DNA from: Bacteroides sp.
GTDB lineage: Bacteria > Bacteroidota > Bacteroidia > Bacteroidales > Bacteroidaceae
Assembly (NCBI GenBank): GCA_021201335.1
Contig: JAJQFD010000052.1
Coordinates: forward strand, 1-64,000
Length of the DNA: 64,000 nucleotides
Direction of reading: 5' to 3'
Within the stretch, counting starts at the first letter, position 1; each line of letters begins with the position of its first letter. The notes under the pieces were generated by a model. That model worked only from the letters and a program-made list of their open reading frames with translations, had not been told where the DNA came from and made no database searches. The position numbers and the translations under genes were made by a program. Below are positions 35,201-44,771 of the stretch, piece after piece.

Positions 35201-36451
35201 ATGGATATACAACGAGAAAAGCAACCCTGGTACAGCCGATATAAATATCATATGGCTGCAGGCATAATCTTTACCGTCTTCTTGGTATATGTGGTTTTCC
35301 TTTCGGTAGGCCCCCGCCGTCTTCAGGTAGATGTTGAAAGGATACAGATTGCAGTAGTGAAGAAAGATAAATTCCTGGAATATATTGATGTGGAAGGGGT
35401 GGTGCAACCTATTCTAACTATTCAGGTAAATACACGTGAAGCGGGTAGCGTAGATTATATTCCAGGTGAAGAAGGAAGTATGCTTTCTCAGGGAGATACC
35501 ATTCTTGTATTGTCAAATCCGGATCTGGTTCGCAGTATTGAAGATCAGCGTGACGAATGGGAAAAACAGATGATATCTTATCAGGAAAAACTAATCGAAA
35601 TGGAACAGAAGAGTCTTACCTTACAACAACAGGCTTTACAAACAGACTATGAGCTGACTCGTCTCCGAAAAAGTTATGAATTAGATAAAGAAGAATATCG
35701 AATGGGTATTAAGAGCAAGGCCCAACTGGAAGTGTCTGAAGATGAATTTAATTTTAATGTAGAGAAGGCAGCCCTGCAACGGGAAGGACTCCGGCAAGAT
35801 TCGGTTGTAACTATGATCCGCCGTGATCTGCTGCGCAATGACCAAGAGCGAGAACGAAAAAAATACCTGCGTTCCTGCGAGCGTCGGGATGACCTGATTG
35901 TTAAGGCTCCGGTCAACGGGCAGCTAAGTTTTATAAAGGTAACTCCCGGTCAGATGGTATCTTCCAATGAAGCTATTGCTGAAATTAAAATACTTGATCA
36001 GTTTAAAATACATACGTCGTTGAGTGAATATTATATCGACCGGATTGTAACCGGATTACCTGGTACCATTCATTATCAGGGAAGCAAATACCCATTACAG
36101 ATCAGTAAAGTAGTGCCTGAAGTAAAAGACCGGACATTTGATGTGGATCTGGTTTTTACAGGAGAGATACCTGATAATGTTCGTATTGGTAAAAGCTTTC
36201 GGGTACAAATAGAATTAGGACAACCGGAAGAAGCTTTGGTAATATCTCGGGGCAATTTTTATTCTACTACAGCAGGGCAGTGGGTTTACAAACTTAATGG
36301 TACTAAAACAAAAGCTACACGTGTACCCATATCCATTGGCCGGCAAAACCCGCAACAATATGAAATAACAGATGGGCTACATCTAGAAGACTATGTGATT
36401 ACCACAGGATATGATACTTTTGGTGATGCACAGGAGTTAATATTGAAATAA
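35201..36451 (+). CDS. HlyD/MacA-like periplasmic adaptor protein
   Basis: A 416-residue membrane-fusion protein. One N-terminal anchor (about 18-37, MAAGIIFTVFLVYVVFL), first half of the lipoyl domain (VQPILTIQVNTREAGSVDYIPGEEGSMLSQGDTILVL), alpha-hairpin (about 107-215, rich in Gln, Glu, Lys), second lipoyl half (VKAPVNGQLSFIKVTPGQMV), then beta-barrel and membrane-proximal domains. It connects TolC to an inner-membrane ABC transporter. It lies 10 bp after tolC and 9 bp before the ABC ATPase. Confidence 0.88.
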   Translation: MDIQREKQPWYSRYKYHMAAGIIFTVFLVYVVFLSVGPRRLQVDVERIQIAVVKKDKFLEYIDVEGVVQPILTIQVNTREAGSVDYIPGEEGSMLSQGDTILVLSNPDLVRSIEDQRDEWEKQMISYQEKLIEMEQKSLTLQQQALQTDYELTRLRKSYELDKEEYRMGIKSKAQLEVSEDEFNFNVEKAALQREGLRQDSVVTMIRRDLLRNDQERERKKYLRSCERRDDLIVKAPVNGQLSFIKVTPGQMVSSNEAIAEIKILDQFKIHTSLSEYYIDRIVTGLPGTIHYQGSKYPLQISKVVPEVKDRTFDVDLVFTGEIPDNVRIGKSFRVQIELGQPEEALVISRGNFYSTTAGQWVYKLNGTKTKATRVPISIGRQNPQQYEITDGLHLEDYVITTGYDTFGDAQELILK

Positions 36452-36460
36452 TGAATTAAT

Positions 36461-37144
36461 ATGAATACTATGATCCAAACAGAAAACTTACAAAAGATCT
36501 TCCAGACGGAAGAAGTTGAAACATGGGCATTGAACAATGTCAATATTCAAATCAGTGAAGGCGAATTTGTAGCTATTATGGGACCTTCCGGTTGTGGAAA
36601 ATCGACTTTACTTAACATTCTGGGGTTACTGGATAAACCTACATCCGGCAACTATCGTCTCAATGGAACAGATGTATCCAACTATACAGAGTCGCAGCGC
36701 ACTAATCTCCGGAAAGGTGTAATTGGTTTCGTATTCCAGAGCTTTAACCTGATTGATGAATTGAATTTATTTGAGAATATCGAACTTCCTTTACTCTATA
36801 TGGGTATTTCTGCTTCCGAAAGAAAAAAGCGGGTTGAAAGGGCAATGGAACGAATGGAGATTCATCAACGGAGTAAACATTTTCCTCAACAGTTGTCAGG
36901 AGGCCAGCAACAACGGGTTGCAATAGCACGCGCTGTTGTGGCTAATCCGAAGTTGATTCTTGCTGATGAGCCTACCGGTAATCTCGACTCTAAGAATGGA
37001 AAGGAGGTAATGTTCTTATTAAGCGAGCTTAACCGGGAAGGGACTACAATTGCGATGGTTACCCACTCTCAACATGATGCGAGTTATGCCCAACGGATAA
37101 TTAATTTATTTGATGGTCAGGTGATAAGTGAATTTAGGGGATAG
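36461..37144 (+). CDS. ABC transporter ATP-binding protein (MacB/LolD type)
   Basis: A 227-residue ATPase. Walker A MGPSGCGKSTLLNILG, Q-loop VFQSFNLI, signature LSGGQQQRVAIARA, Walker B LILADEP with D-loop GNLDS, and H-loop MVTHS. This type works with FtsX/MacB-like permeases as a mechanotransmitter with HlyD and TolC. All motifs are intact, but the permease that should follow is missing: only a short remnant is found (37145-37216). Confidence 0.92.
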   Translation: MNTMIQTENLQKIFQTEEVETWALNNVNIQISEGEFVAIMGPSGCGKSTLLNILGLLDKPTSGNYRLNGTDVSNYTESQRTNLRKGVIGFVFQSFNLIDELNLFENIELPLLYMGISASERKKRVERAMERMEIHQRSKHFPQQLSGGQQQRVAIARAVVANPKLILADEPTGNLDSKNGKEVMFLLSELNREGTTIAMVTHSQHDASYAQRIINLFDGQVISEFRG

Positions 37145-37216
37145 AAGGGTTCCCGTATTGCGCATGCTGAGGCTGCCTCCCACATAGATGTATTAAGAGC
37201 ACTGAAGGCTGATTAA
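37145..37216 (+). pseudogene. Possible C-terminal remnant of a deleted FtsX-like permease
   Basis: After the ATPase stop, the same frame stays open for 23 codons and ends in AEAASHIDVLRALKAD and a stop. This resembles the end of FtsX/MacB permeases (PARRAxxIDxLRALxxE). No start codon and no membrane segment are present. The most likely reading is a deletion that removed the permease gene except its last codons. Too short for certainty. Confidence 0.3.
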
Positions 37217-37291
37217 GGAATAGGGGGTATCTTTTTTTGAGTACAAAATTTCATATTTACCGTCTTCTGATTATAACTGAACCGGTATAAT

Positions 37292-40200
37292 ATGAAATTC
37301 AAATATTACCTTGCTTTTATTGTTTTCGTAAGTTTGTTTTCTTTCCGAAGTGTCCAGGCACAGCCATCATTGCAGCAGCAATTCCAAAATCCACCCGAAG
37401 AAGCGAAACCCTGGACAATCTGGCATTGGATGTTTGGTGCTCTTTCCAAAGAAGGGCTGACAGCTGATCTGGAAGCAATGAAAGAAGTGGGTCTGGGCGG
37501 TGCATTTATATTGGCCATTAAATCGCCGGAACAAGGGCCACCTTATCCGGGAGCGCTCCGGCAACTTACCCCTGAATGGTGGGGAATGGTTCACCATACC
37601 ATGAAGGAAGCCGACCGATTAGGATTGAAACTCGGTATGCATATATGCGACGGGTTTGCATTAGCCGGTGGTCCGTGGATTACACCAGAAGAATCCATGC
37701 AGAGAATTGTCTGGGCAGATACAATTGTTTCCGGAGGGAAAATAAAAGACCTAACTCTGCCACAACCGGAGAATTATCAAGGTTATTACAAAGATATAGC
37801 ACTGTATGCCTATCCGATTTCTCCAAAGAGGACGCAAGAATTAACCCGAAAAGATTTTCCTATCATAACAACTTCAGCAGAGGTTGATACTACCGGTGGT
37901 TTTTTCCGGGCAAATGCTACGGATATCAGTGATCCTGCTGCGGACGGGGCATGGATACAGTATGAGTTTACCGAACCTTTCACTTGTCGCAACATTGAGA
38001 TCGTAAAGGTGAACAATAACTACCAGGCACAACGCCTGAAAGTGATGGCTAGCAATGACGGAATAAACTTTCGACTGGTAAAGCAACTTGTACCAGCACG
38101 CCAGGGATGGCAGAATTATGAGTTTAACGATACCCATGCCATTCCACCAACTACTGCGCGATACTTTCGTTTTTATTGGAATCCAGCGGGTACGGAGCCA
38201 GGAAGCGAAGATATGAACGATGCCAAGTGGAAACCGAATCTCAAAATCAAAGAAATCTTATTGCATAGTGAACCTCGTCTCCATCATTGGCAAGCAAAAA
38301 CAGGCCTCGTATGGCGAGTAGCAAATCATACAGCTAACAACGAAATTACACCTTCGGACTGTATATCTAAGGAGAGTTTGATAAACCTGACAGGCTTTAT
38401 GAAGGAAGGTGTTCTTAGCACAGAACTTCCCAAAGGTAACTGGAAATTGTTGCGCATCGGCCATACTTCCAACGGACATACCAATGAAACTGGGGGAGCA
38501 GGAAAAGGATTGGAATGCAATAAATTCAGCCGGACTATTGTGAGGAAGCAGTTGGAAAACTGGTTTGGTGCTGCTTTCCGACAGACAGATCCGGCTCTGG
38601 CACGTCGGGTACTTAAATCTATCTTTGTCGATAGTTGGGAGTGTGGAAGCCAGAATTGGAGTGACAATTTCGCCGCAGAATTTGAGGCTCGTCGTGGTTA
38701 TGACCTGATGCCTTACCTGCCACTTTTAACCGGACTACCCATGGAAGATGCGGAAATCTCCGAAAGAATATTACGTGATGTACGTACTACTATGGCCGAT
38801 CTTGTAGTAGATGTTTTTTATACGGAATTGGCTGCATTCGCCAAAGACTACGACTGTGAAATATCTGCTGAAAATGTTTCACCTACCATGATCAGCGATG
38901 GAATGACTCACTTTCAGAAAGTAGACCGCCCGATGGGGGAATTCTGGTTGAGAAGTCCCACGCACGATAAGACCAATGATATGCTAGATGCTATCAGTGG
39001 AGCACATATTTACGGGAAACCGATTGTACAGGCAGAAGCATTTACTCAGATTCGTGGCCATTGGGATGAACATCCCGGGATGCTGAAAGCAATGCTTGAT
39101 CGCAATTATGCATTAGGCATCAATAAAATGGTATTCCATGTATATGTTCATAATCCGTATTTGGATCGTAAACCAGGTATGACACTGGACGGTATCGGAC
39201 TCTTTTTTCAACGGGATCAAACGTGGTGGAAGCACGGAGCCAAAGCTTTTGTTGAATATGCCACCCGTGTCCAAACCTTATTACAATATGGCTGTCCAGT
39301 TGCTGATATTGCTGTTTTTACAGGTGAAGAGATGCCTCGTCGGGCTGTTTTACCCGAACGTCTGGTTCCTTCCTTACCCGGTATTTTTGGAGCAGAAAGA
39401 GTAGCAAGCGAGAAGAAAAGATTAGCTAACGAAGGCCGGCCTTTGAGAAGCATTGCAGGAGTAACCCATGCCGCCAACATGGCTGATCCGGAGAAATGGG
39501 TCAACGCTTTACGGGGATATGCTTATGATTCTTTTAATAAAGATGCCTTACTAAACCATGCTAAAGTAGAAAATGGCAGAATAGTTTTATCCGGAGGTGC
39601 CTCTTATAAAGTGCTTGTATTGCCTTTGGCTCGTCCAATGAATCCGGATAATATACCTTTATCTTCTGAAGTCTCAACTAAAATTGAAGAGTTTCGCAAA
39701 GGGGGGTGATTATTCCTGAATTACCCTATAACGAGGATGATTTTTCTGCATATCAGTTGGAAAGAGACGTAATTGTTCCTGAAAATATTGCCTGGACTCA
39801 TCGAACCGGGGAGGAAGCTGATATTTATTTTATCGCCAATCAAGCAGGGGAAGCTGTTTCTTTTGATGCCTCTTTACGTATGGTCGGTACTCCCGAACTT
39901 TGGAATCCGGTAACCGGAGAGATCACCTTGCCTTTAGAGGTTGAAACCCATGGAATGCGTACCATTGTGCCATTACGTCTTGATTCCAATGAATCGGTAT
40001 TTGTGGTCTTTCGGAAACAGGGAAATACAGTGGCGGATGCTATGCAAGAAAAATCATCTGTTACCTTGCCTTTGGAGGTGGATCATTGGAGTATTTTATT
40101 CCCATCTCTAGGTCAGTTAACCTTAACTAAAGGTCATCTTTTTGATTGGAGTAAAGAAGAAGATGAAAAAATAAAATATTATTCTGGTACTGCCGTTTAT

Positions 40201-40536
40201 AATACTATTTTTAAATGGAAAGGTAAACCGAAAGGACGTATTTATTTATCTCTGGGTGAGGTAGCCAATATAGCTAATGTCTGTGTAAATGGTATAGATT
40301 GCGGAACTGCCTGGACAGCTCCTTATCAGGTAGAGATAACAGAAGTCCTGAAGAAAGGAAATAACCGTCTGGAAATACAAATAGAAAATACCTGGGCTAA
40401 TGCCCTTAACGGATTGGAGAAAGGGAAAGCCCCTTTTAACGGTATTTGGACCAATGCCAAGTATCGTAGAAAAGAAGATACACTGCTTCCGGCAGGATTA
40501 CTAGGCCCCGTGAAAATTATTGTGCGAGAGCATTAA
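37292..40536 (+). pseudogene. GH106-like alpha-L-rhamnosidase, frameshifted at G6
   Basis: Signal peptide MKFKYYLAFIVFVSLFSFRSVQA, then the GH106-type start FQNPPEEAKPWTIWHWMFGALSKEGLTADLEAMKEVGLGGA (37370 region), an inserted F5/8-type carbohydrate domain (about 205-300), a TIM-barrel with SIFVDSWECGSQNWS and ISAENVSPTM, and a C-terminal beta-sandwich (GEVANIANVCVNGIDCGTAW). The first frame stops at 39709 after FRKGG, and VIIPELPYNEDDF continues in the next frame from a GTG at 39706. One extra G in the G6 at 39701-39706 restores one protein of about 1081 residues. Predicted to cut rhamnose from pectin or similar glycans in the periplasm. First gene of the CAZyme cluster. Confidence 0.8.
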
Positions 40537-40550
40537 AAACGATTGATATA

Positions 40551-41978
40551 ATGAGAATTTTAAACCCAAAGCTAAGCCTTTTCTTACTGCTGGCAATTAT
40601 TACCTTGCCTGCTTTTGCTGAAGTAAAATTGCCTGCTTTCTTTTCTGACGGCATGGTGCTGCAGCAACAAACAAGTGCAAATTTGTGGGGGATAGCCACT
40701 CCTAAAAAGAAAATAACGGTTACCACCGGATGGGACCAGAAGCAATACACGGTTACTGCCGATGCTTCCGGTAAGTGGAAATTAATAGTAACTACCCCGG
40801 TAGCAGGAGGTCCTTACGAAATAACTTTTAACGATGGTCAGGAGACGACCCTGAAAGACATCCTGGTGGGCGAACTCTGGATATGTTCCGGTCAGAGCAA
40901 TATGGAAATGCCTATGAAAGGATATAAGAACCAGCCTATAGACAATTCGAACATGGACGTATTGAAGAGTAGGAATCCCAATCTTCGTTTATTTACAGTA
41001 AAACGAACTTCTACTCTGAAACCACAAACCGATGTAGTGGGAGAATGGAAGGAAGCAATACCTGAAAATGTTTACGAGTTTAGTGCTACAGCCTATTATT
41101 TCGGTCGATTGGTGCAGGAAATAACCGAAGTTCCTGTAGGGCTGATCTTGGCTGCCTGGGGCGGTTCGGCTGCGGAAGCCTGGATGACCGAAGATTGGCT
41201 CAAGGCTTTCCCCGATGCTAAAATACCACGCACGGACGAAGACATTAAATCTAAAAACCGTACTCCAACCGTATTATATAATGGTATGCTTCATCCCCTT
41301 ATCGGAATCAGTATGCGAGGTGTAATCTGGTATCAGGGAGAAGATAATTATAATCGTTCACACACATATGCTGACATGTTCACTACATTGATTAATGGTT
41401 GGCGTTTGGAATGGAAACAGGGTGATTTCCCGTTTTATTATTGTCAGATTGCTCCCTATGATTACGGTATTATTACTGAACCAGGAAAGGAACCCATCAA
41501 TTCAGCCTATCTTCGTGAAGCACAGGCACAGGTAGAACATCGGGTAACTAATTCGGGAATGGCTGTCCTATTGGATGCAGGAATGGAAAAAGGTATTCAC
41601 CCATCCAATAAACGAGCTGCGGGAGAAAGATTAGCTTTTTTGGCATTAAGTAAAACATACGGCATAAAAGGTATTTCGGGTGACAGCCCTTACTATAAAT
41701 CAATGGAGATTCAGGGCGATACTGCCATTGTCTCTTTTGAGCGTGCCCCGATGTGGATTACGGCAGAAAATTTTGAGTCAAAAAATTTTAAGATAGCTGG
41801 TGAAGTTAAAGTGTTTTATCCTGCCAAAGCTTGGATATCACGTAGCAAAGTATATGTGAAGAGTGAAGAGGTGAAGAAACCTGTGGCTGTACGGTATGGT
41901 TTTGAGAACTATGTGAAGGGAGATCTTTTTGGTTGTAACGGTCTGCCGGTATCTTCATTCAGAACGGATAATTGGTAG
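40551..41978 (+). CDS. Sialate O-acetylesterase-type SGNH esterase
   Basis: A 475-residue exported enzyme with signal peptide MRILNPKLSLFLLLAIITLPAFA. Beta-sandwich N-terminus (KLPAFFSDGMVLQQQTSANLWG), nucleophile Ser in LWICSGQSNMEMPMKGY, AAWGGSAAEAWM, IWYQGEDNYNR, and the C-terminal Asp/His region MEKGIHPSNKRAAGERLA. It removes O-acetyl groups from sugars (sialic acid or plant glycans). With a rhamnosidase beside it, acetylated pectin is a likely substrate class; this is inference. It is the only intact enzyme of this cluster. It lies 14 bp after the GH106 gene, so the two are co-transcribed. Confidence 0.88.
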   Translation: MRILNPKLSLFLLLAIITLPAFAEVKLPAFFSDGMVLQQQTSANLWGIATPKKKITVTTGWDQKQYTVTADASGKWKLIVTTPVAGGPYEITFNDGQETTLKDILVGELWICSGQSNMEMPMKGYKNQPIDNSNMDVLKSRNPNLRLFTVKRTSTLKPQTDVVGEWKEAIPENVYEFSATAYYFGRLVQEITEVPVGLILAAWGGSAAEAWMTEDWLKAFPDAKIPRTDEDIKSKNRTPTVLYNGMLHPLIGISMRGVIWYQGEDNYNRSHTYADMFTTLINGWRLEWKQGDFPFYYCQIAPYDYGIITEPGKEPINSAYLREAQAQVEHRVTNSGMAVLLDAGMEKGIHPSNKRAAGERLAFLALSKTYGIKGISGDSPYYKSMEIQGDTAIVSFERAPMWITAENFESKNFKIAGEVKVFYPAKAWISRSKVYVKSEEVKKPVAVRYGFENYVKGDLFGCNGLPVSSFRTDNW

Positions 41979-42240
41979 TGGTTAGTAAGAGAAGCTATTG
42001 ATTTACACCGATATAATAATGAATATAGGTCTTAAAATCAGATTAGATAGTATGAGACTTGTGTAGCTTGTGTTACTAAGATACATAGGAAATGCCGTCA
42101 CTAACGATCAAAAAATCAGTGTTTTACAAGGATCTGTAATACGAGTGATACTTTTTTGAAGAAATTCTCTTGGAAAAAGATATCCTTTCAATCGAAAAAT
42201 GGAACTTGCTTTTAATCAAAATGCAATAAGCATCTCAGCC

Positions 42241-42279
42241 AAATCCCGGTTGCATTTGGTCGGAATGCAACCGGGATTT
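42241..42279. terminator. Perfect 16-bp hairpin between two cluster genes
   Basis: AAATCCCGGTTGCATT (42241-42256) and AATGCAACCGGGATTT (42264-42279) are exact complements with a 7-nt loop (TGGTCGG). No T-run follows. It may end the GH106/esterase transcript. The rest of the gap 41979-42492 is AT-rich and shows no gene. Confidence 0.5.
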
Positions 42280-42466
42280 ATCCATAGATTAACCGGAATT
42301 TCCAGAAAGGGTGTGCTATAAAAAATAGATTAAATAATCGTATGTTAAAATATTTATATCTGAAAAAATGAGGAAATAAACCTTAATTATTTATCATGTC
42401 AAAAACCAGATTTTATAAATTATTATTTACTATATTTACGGTGTACGGAGTGATCTGAGTACATTT

Positions 42467-42474
42467 TACCTTTA
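42467..42474 (+). promoter_or_regulatory. -7-like box (TACCTTTA) of the DUF5703-like gene
   Basis: TAnnTTTG with one mismatch (final A), 18 nt upstream of ATG 42493. Confidence 0.35.
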
Positions 42475-42492
42475 TTTTCGTCCATTTTTAGT

Positions 42493-44733
42493 ATGAAAAG
42501 AACGCTTTTTCTTATTCTATGGGTGGTGTTTTCAAGTATGTTGACTCTTTATGGTCAGTATACTTCTTTTACCTGGAACACTCCTAGCCAGAACTCTTCC
42601 GAATCCATGCCTTGTGGAGGTGGCGATATAGGAATGAATGTGTGGGTTGAAAACGGAGATTTGCTTTTCTACCTGAGTCGGAGTGGTACCTTTGATGAAC
42701 ATAATTGCATGCTCAAATTAGGTCGGTTCCGTATTCGTTTTACACCTAACCCTTTCGAAGATACGACAGATTTCCGACAGGAATTAAAGCTTCAGGACGG
42801 ATATGTCGAAGTGTCCGCTAAAGGAACTACCATTCAGTTGTGGGCCAATGTTTTTAGCCCTGTAGTGCATGTTGAACTGGAAAGCTGGCAGCCTGTAACT
42901 GCTGAAATCTTTTATGAAAACTGGCGATACGAAGACAGACTGATCCGAAAAGGAGAAGGTCAGCAAAATTCCTATAAATGGGCGCCGCCTAAAGGTAGTT
43001 ATACTTCCAAAGATTCTGTTTCGGTGTTTTCCAACCAACTAACCTTTTATCATCGTAACCCTGCTGAAACTGTTTTTGATGTAGTGGTGAAGCAATAAGG
43101 ATTAGATACGGTAAAAGAACGACTGATGAATCCGTTGGCTAATCTTACTTTTGGTGGCAAACTTTGGGGAGATAATCTTGTTTATACTGGTATGCAGGAA
43201 GACACATACGCTGGAACAGATTATCGTGCATGGGTTTTTCGAACTCGTAAACCTGTACGGCGTGAACATATTCGTATTGCCCTTCATACCGAGCAGGCGG
43301 AAACCATGGCTCAATGGCAGGAAAATCTCCATCAAACCATTACCCGTATTCAGTCCGCAAAAGATAAAAAACAATCCCGTGCGTGGTGGCATGATTTCTG
43401 GCAAAGAAGTTATATTAAGGGTTCCGGTGCAGCTGAAGAGATTACCCGCAATTACACCCTTTTCCGGTATATGCTGGGATGCAATGCTTATAGCAATGTT
43501 CCTACTAAATTTAACGGTGGTTTATTTACGTTTGATCCCTGTTATGTGGATGAGAAACAGTCATTTACTCCTGATTATCGCAAGTGGGGTGGAGGAACCA
43601 TGACGGCTCAAAACCAACGCCTTATTTATTGGCCCATGCTCAAAAGTGGAGATGTGGATATGATGACTGCTCAGTTCGATTTCTATCATTGTATGTTGGG
43701 TAATGCGGAATTACGTTCCGAAGTTTATTGGGGACATCGGGGTGCCTGCTTTGCCGAACAATTGGAAAACTTTGGTTTGCCCAATCCGGCCGAGTATGGT
43801 TTCAAACGTCCGGACTGGTTTGATAAAGGGCTGGAATACAATGCTTGGCTGGAATACGAGTGGGATACGGTTTTGGAGTTTTGCCAGATGATACTGGAAA
43901 CAGCACGTTATCAGGGAGCAGATATCAGTAAATACATTCCGATGATCGAAAGCTGTCTTACTTTTTTTGATGAACATTACCGCTATCGTGCCAGCCGGCG
44001 CGGAAGAAAAGATCTGGATGGAGATGGCCATCTGGTACTTTATCCCGGCTCGGCCTGTGAGACATATAAAATGACGAACAATGCTTCCAGTACTATTGCC
44101 GCTTTGAAAACAGTGTTGGAAACATACGGAAAAAAGAATGAAATGCTGGAAACCATTCCGCCAATCCCCTTCCGAATAGTGGAAGGAAAGGAAATGATTT
44201 CTCCGGCAAAGACATGGGAGCGTGTGAATAATGTCGAAACTCCCCAGCTATATCCTGTTTATCCATGGCGTACATACGGAGTAGGCAAAGAAGGACTGGA
44301 TATAGCTCGTAATACATATTGGTATGATCCGGATGCGGTGAAATTCCGTTCGCATATAGGATGGAAGCAGGATAATATCTGGGCGGCCTGTCTGGGTTTA
44401 ACAGATGAAGCTGCCCGTCTGGCCTTACTCAAACTGAACAACGGTCCACATCGCTTCCCTGCATTCTGGGGTCCAGGTTTCGACTGGACACCCGATCATA
44501 ATCATGGAGGTAGCGGTATGATTGGCTTGCAGGAAATGCTATTGCAGACCAATGGAGAACAAATTTATCTATTTCCGGCATGGCCTCCGGATTGGGATGT
44601 CGGATTTAAGCTCCATGCTCCAGGATTAACAATAGTTGAAGCGGAGTTGAAAGGAGGAAAAGTAATAAACCTGAAAGTAACGCCTGAAAATAGAAAAAAA
44701 AGACATTATAATAATGATCCAATAACCATTTAA
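42493..44733 (+). pseudogene. DUF5703 / GH95-like glycoside hydrolase with in-frame TAA
   Basis: One frame of 747 codons interrupted by TAA at 43096-43098. Signal peptide MKRTLFLILWVVFSSMLTLYGQ; N-terminal beta-sandwich as in DUF5703 (FTWNTPSQNSSESMPCGGGDIGMNVWVENGDL); then an (alpha/alpha)6 catalytic barrel of GH95 type (YPGSACETYKMTNNASSTIAALK, then FPAFWGPGFDWTPDHNHGGSGMIGLQEMLLQ) and a C-terminal beta domain (LFPAWPPDWDVGFKLHAPG). The codons after the stop (GLDTVKERLMNPLANLTFGG) read on without loss, so a single C-to-T change CAA to TAA explains it. Translation might restart at ATG 43126, which would lack the N-domain. A fucosidase- or galactosidase-like role is a guess. Confidence 0.75.
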
Positions 44734-44771
44734 CCATTCATAAACCTTGATTATAATAACAAACCTTTTTT

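Noticed and set aside
39701..39709. GTG/TGA overlap between the two GH106 frames as a natural two-gene junction
   Set aside because: The second frame starts in the middle of a conserved strand (GG-VIIPE) and has no ribosome site, so a G-run frameshift is more likely.
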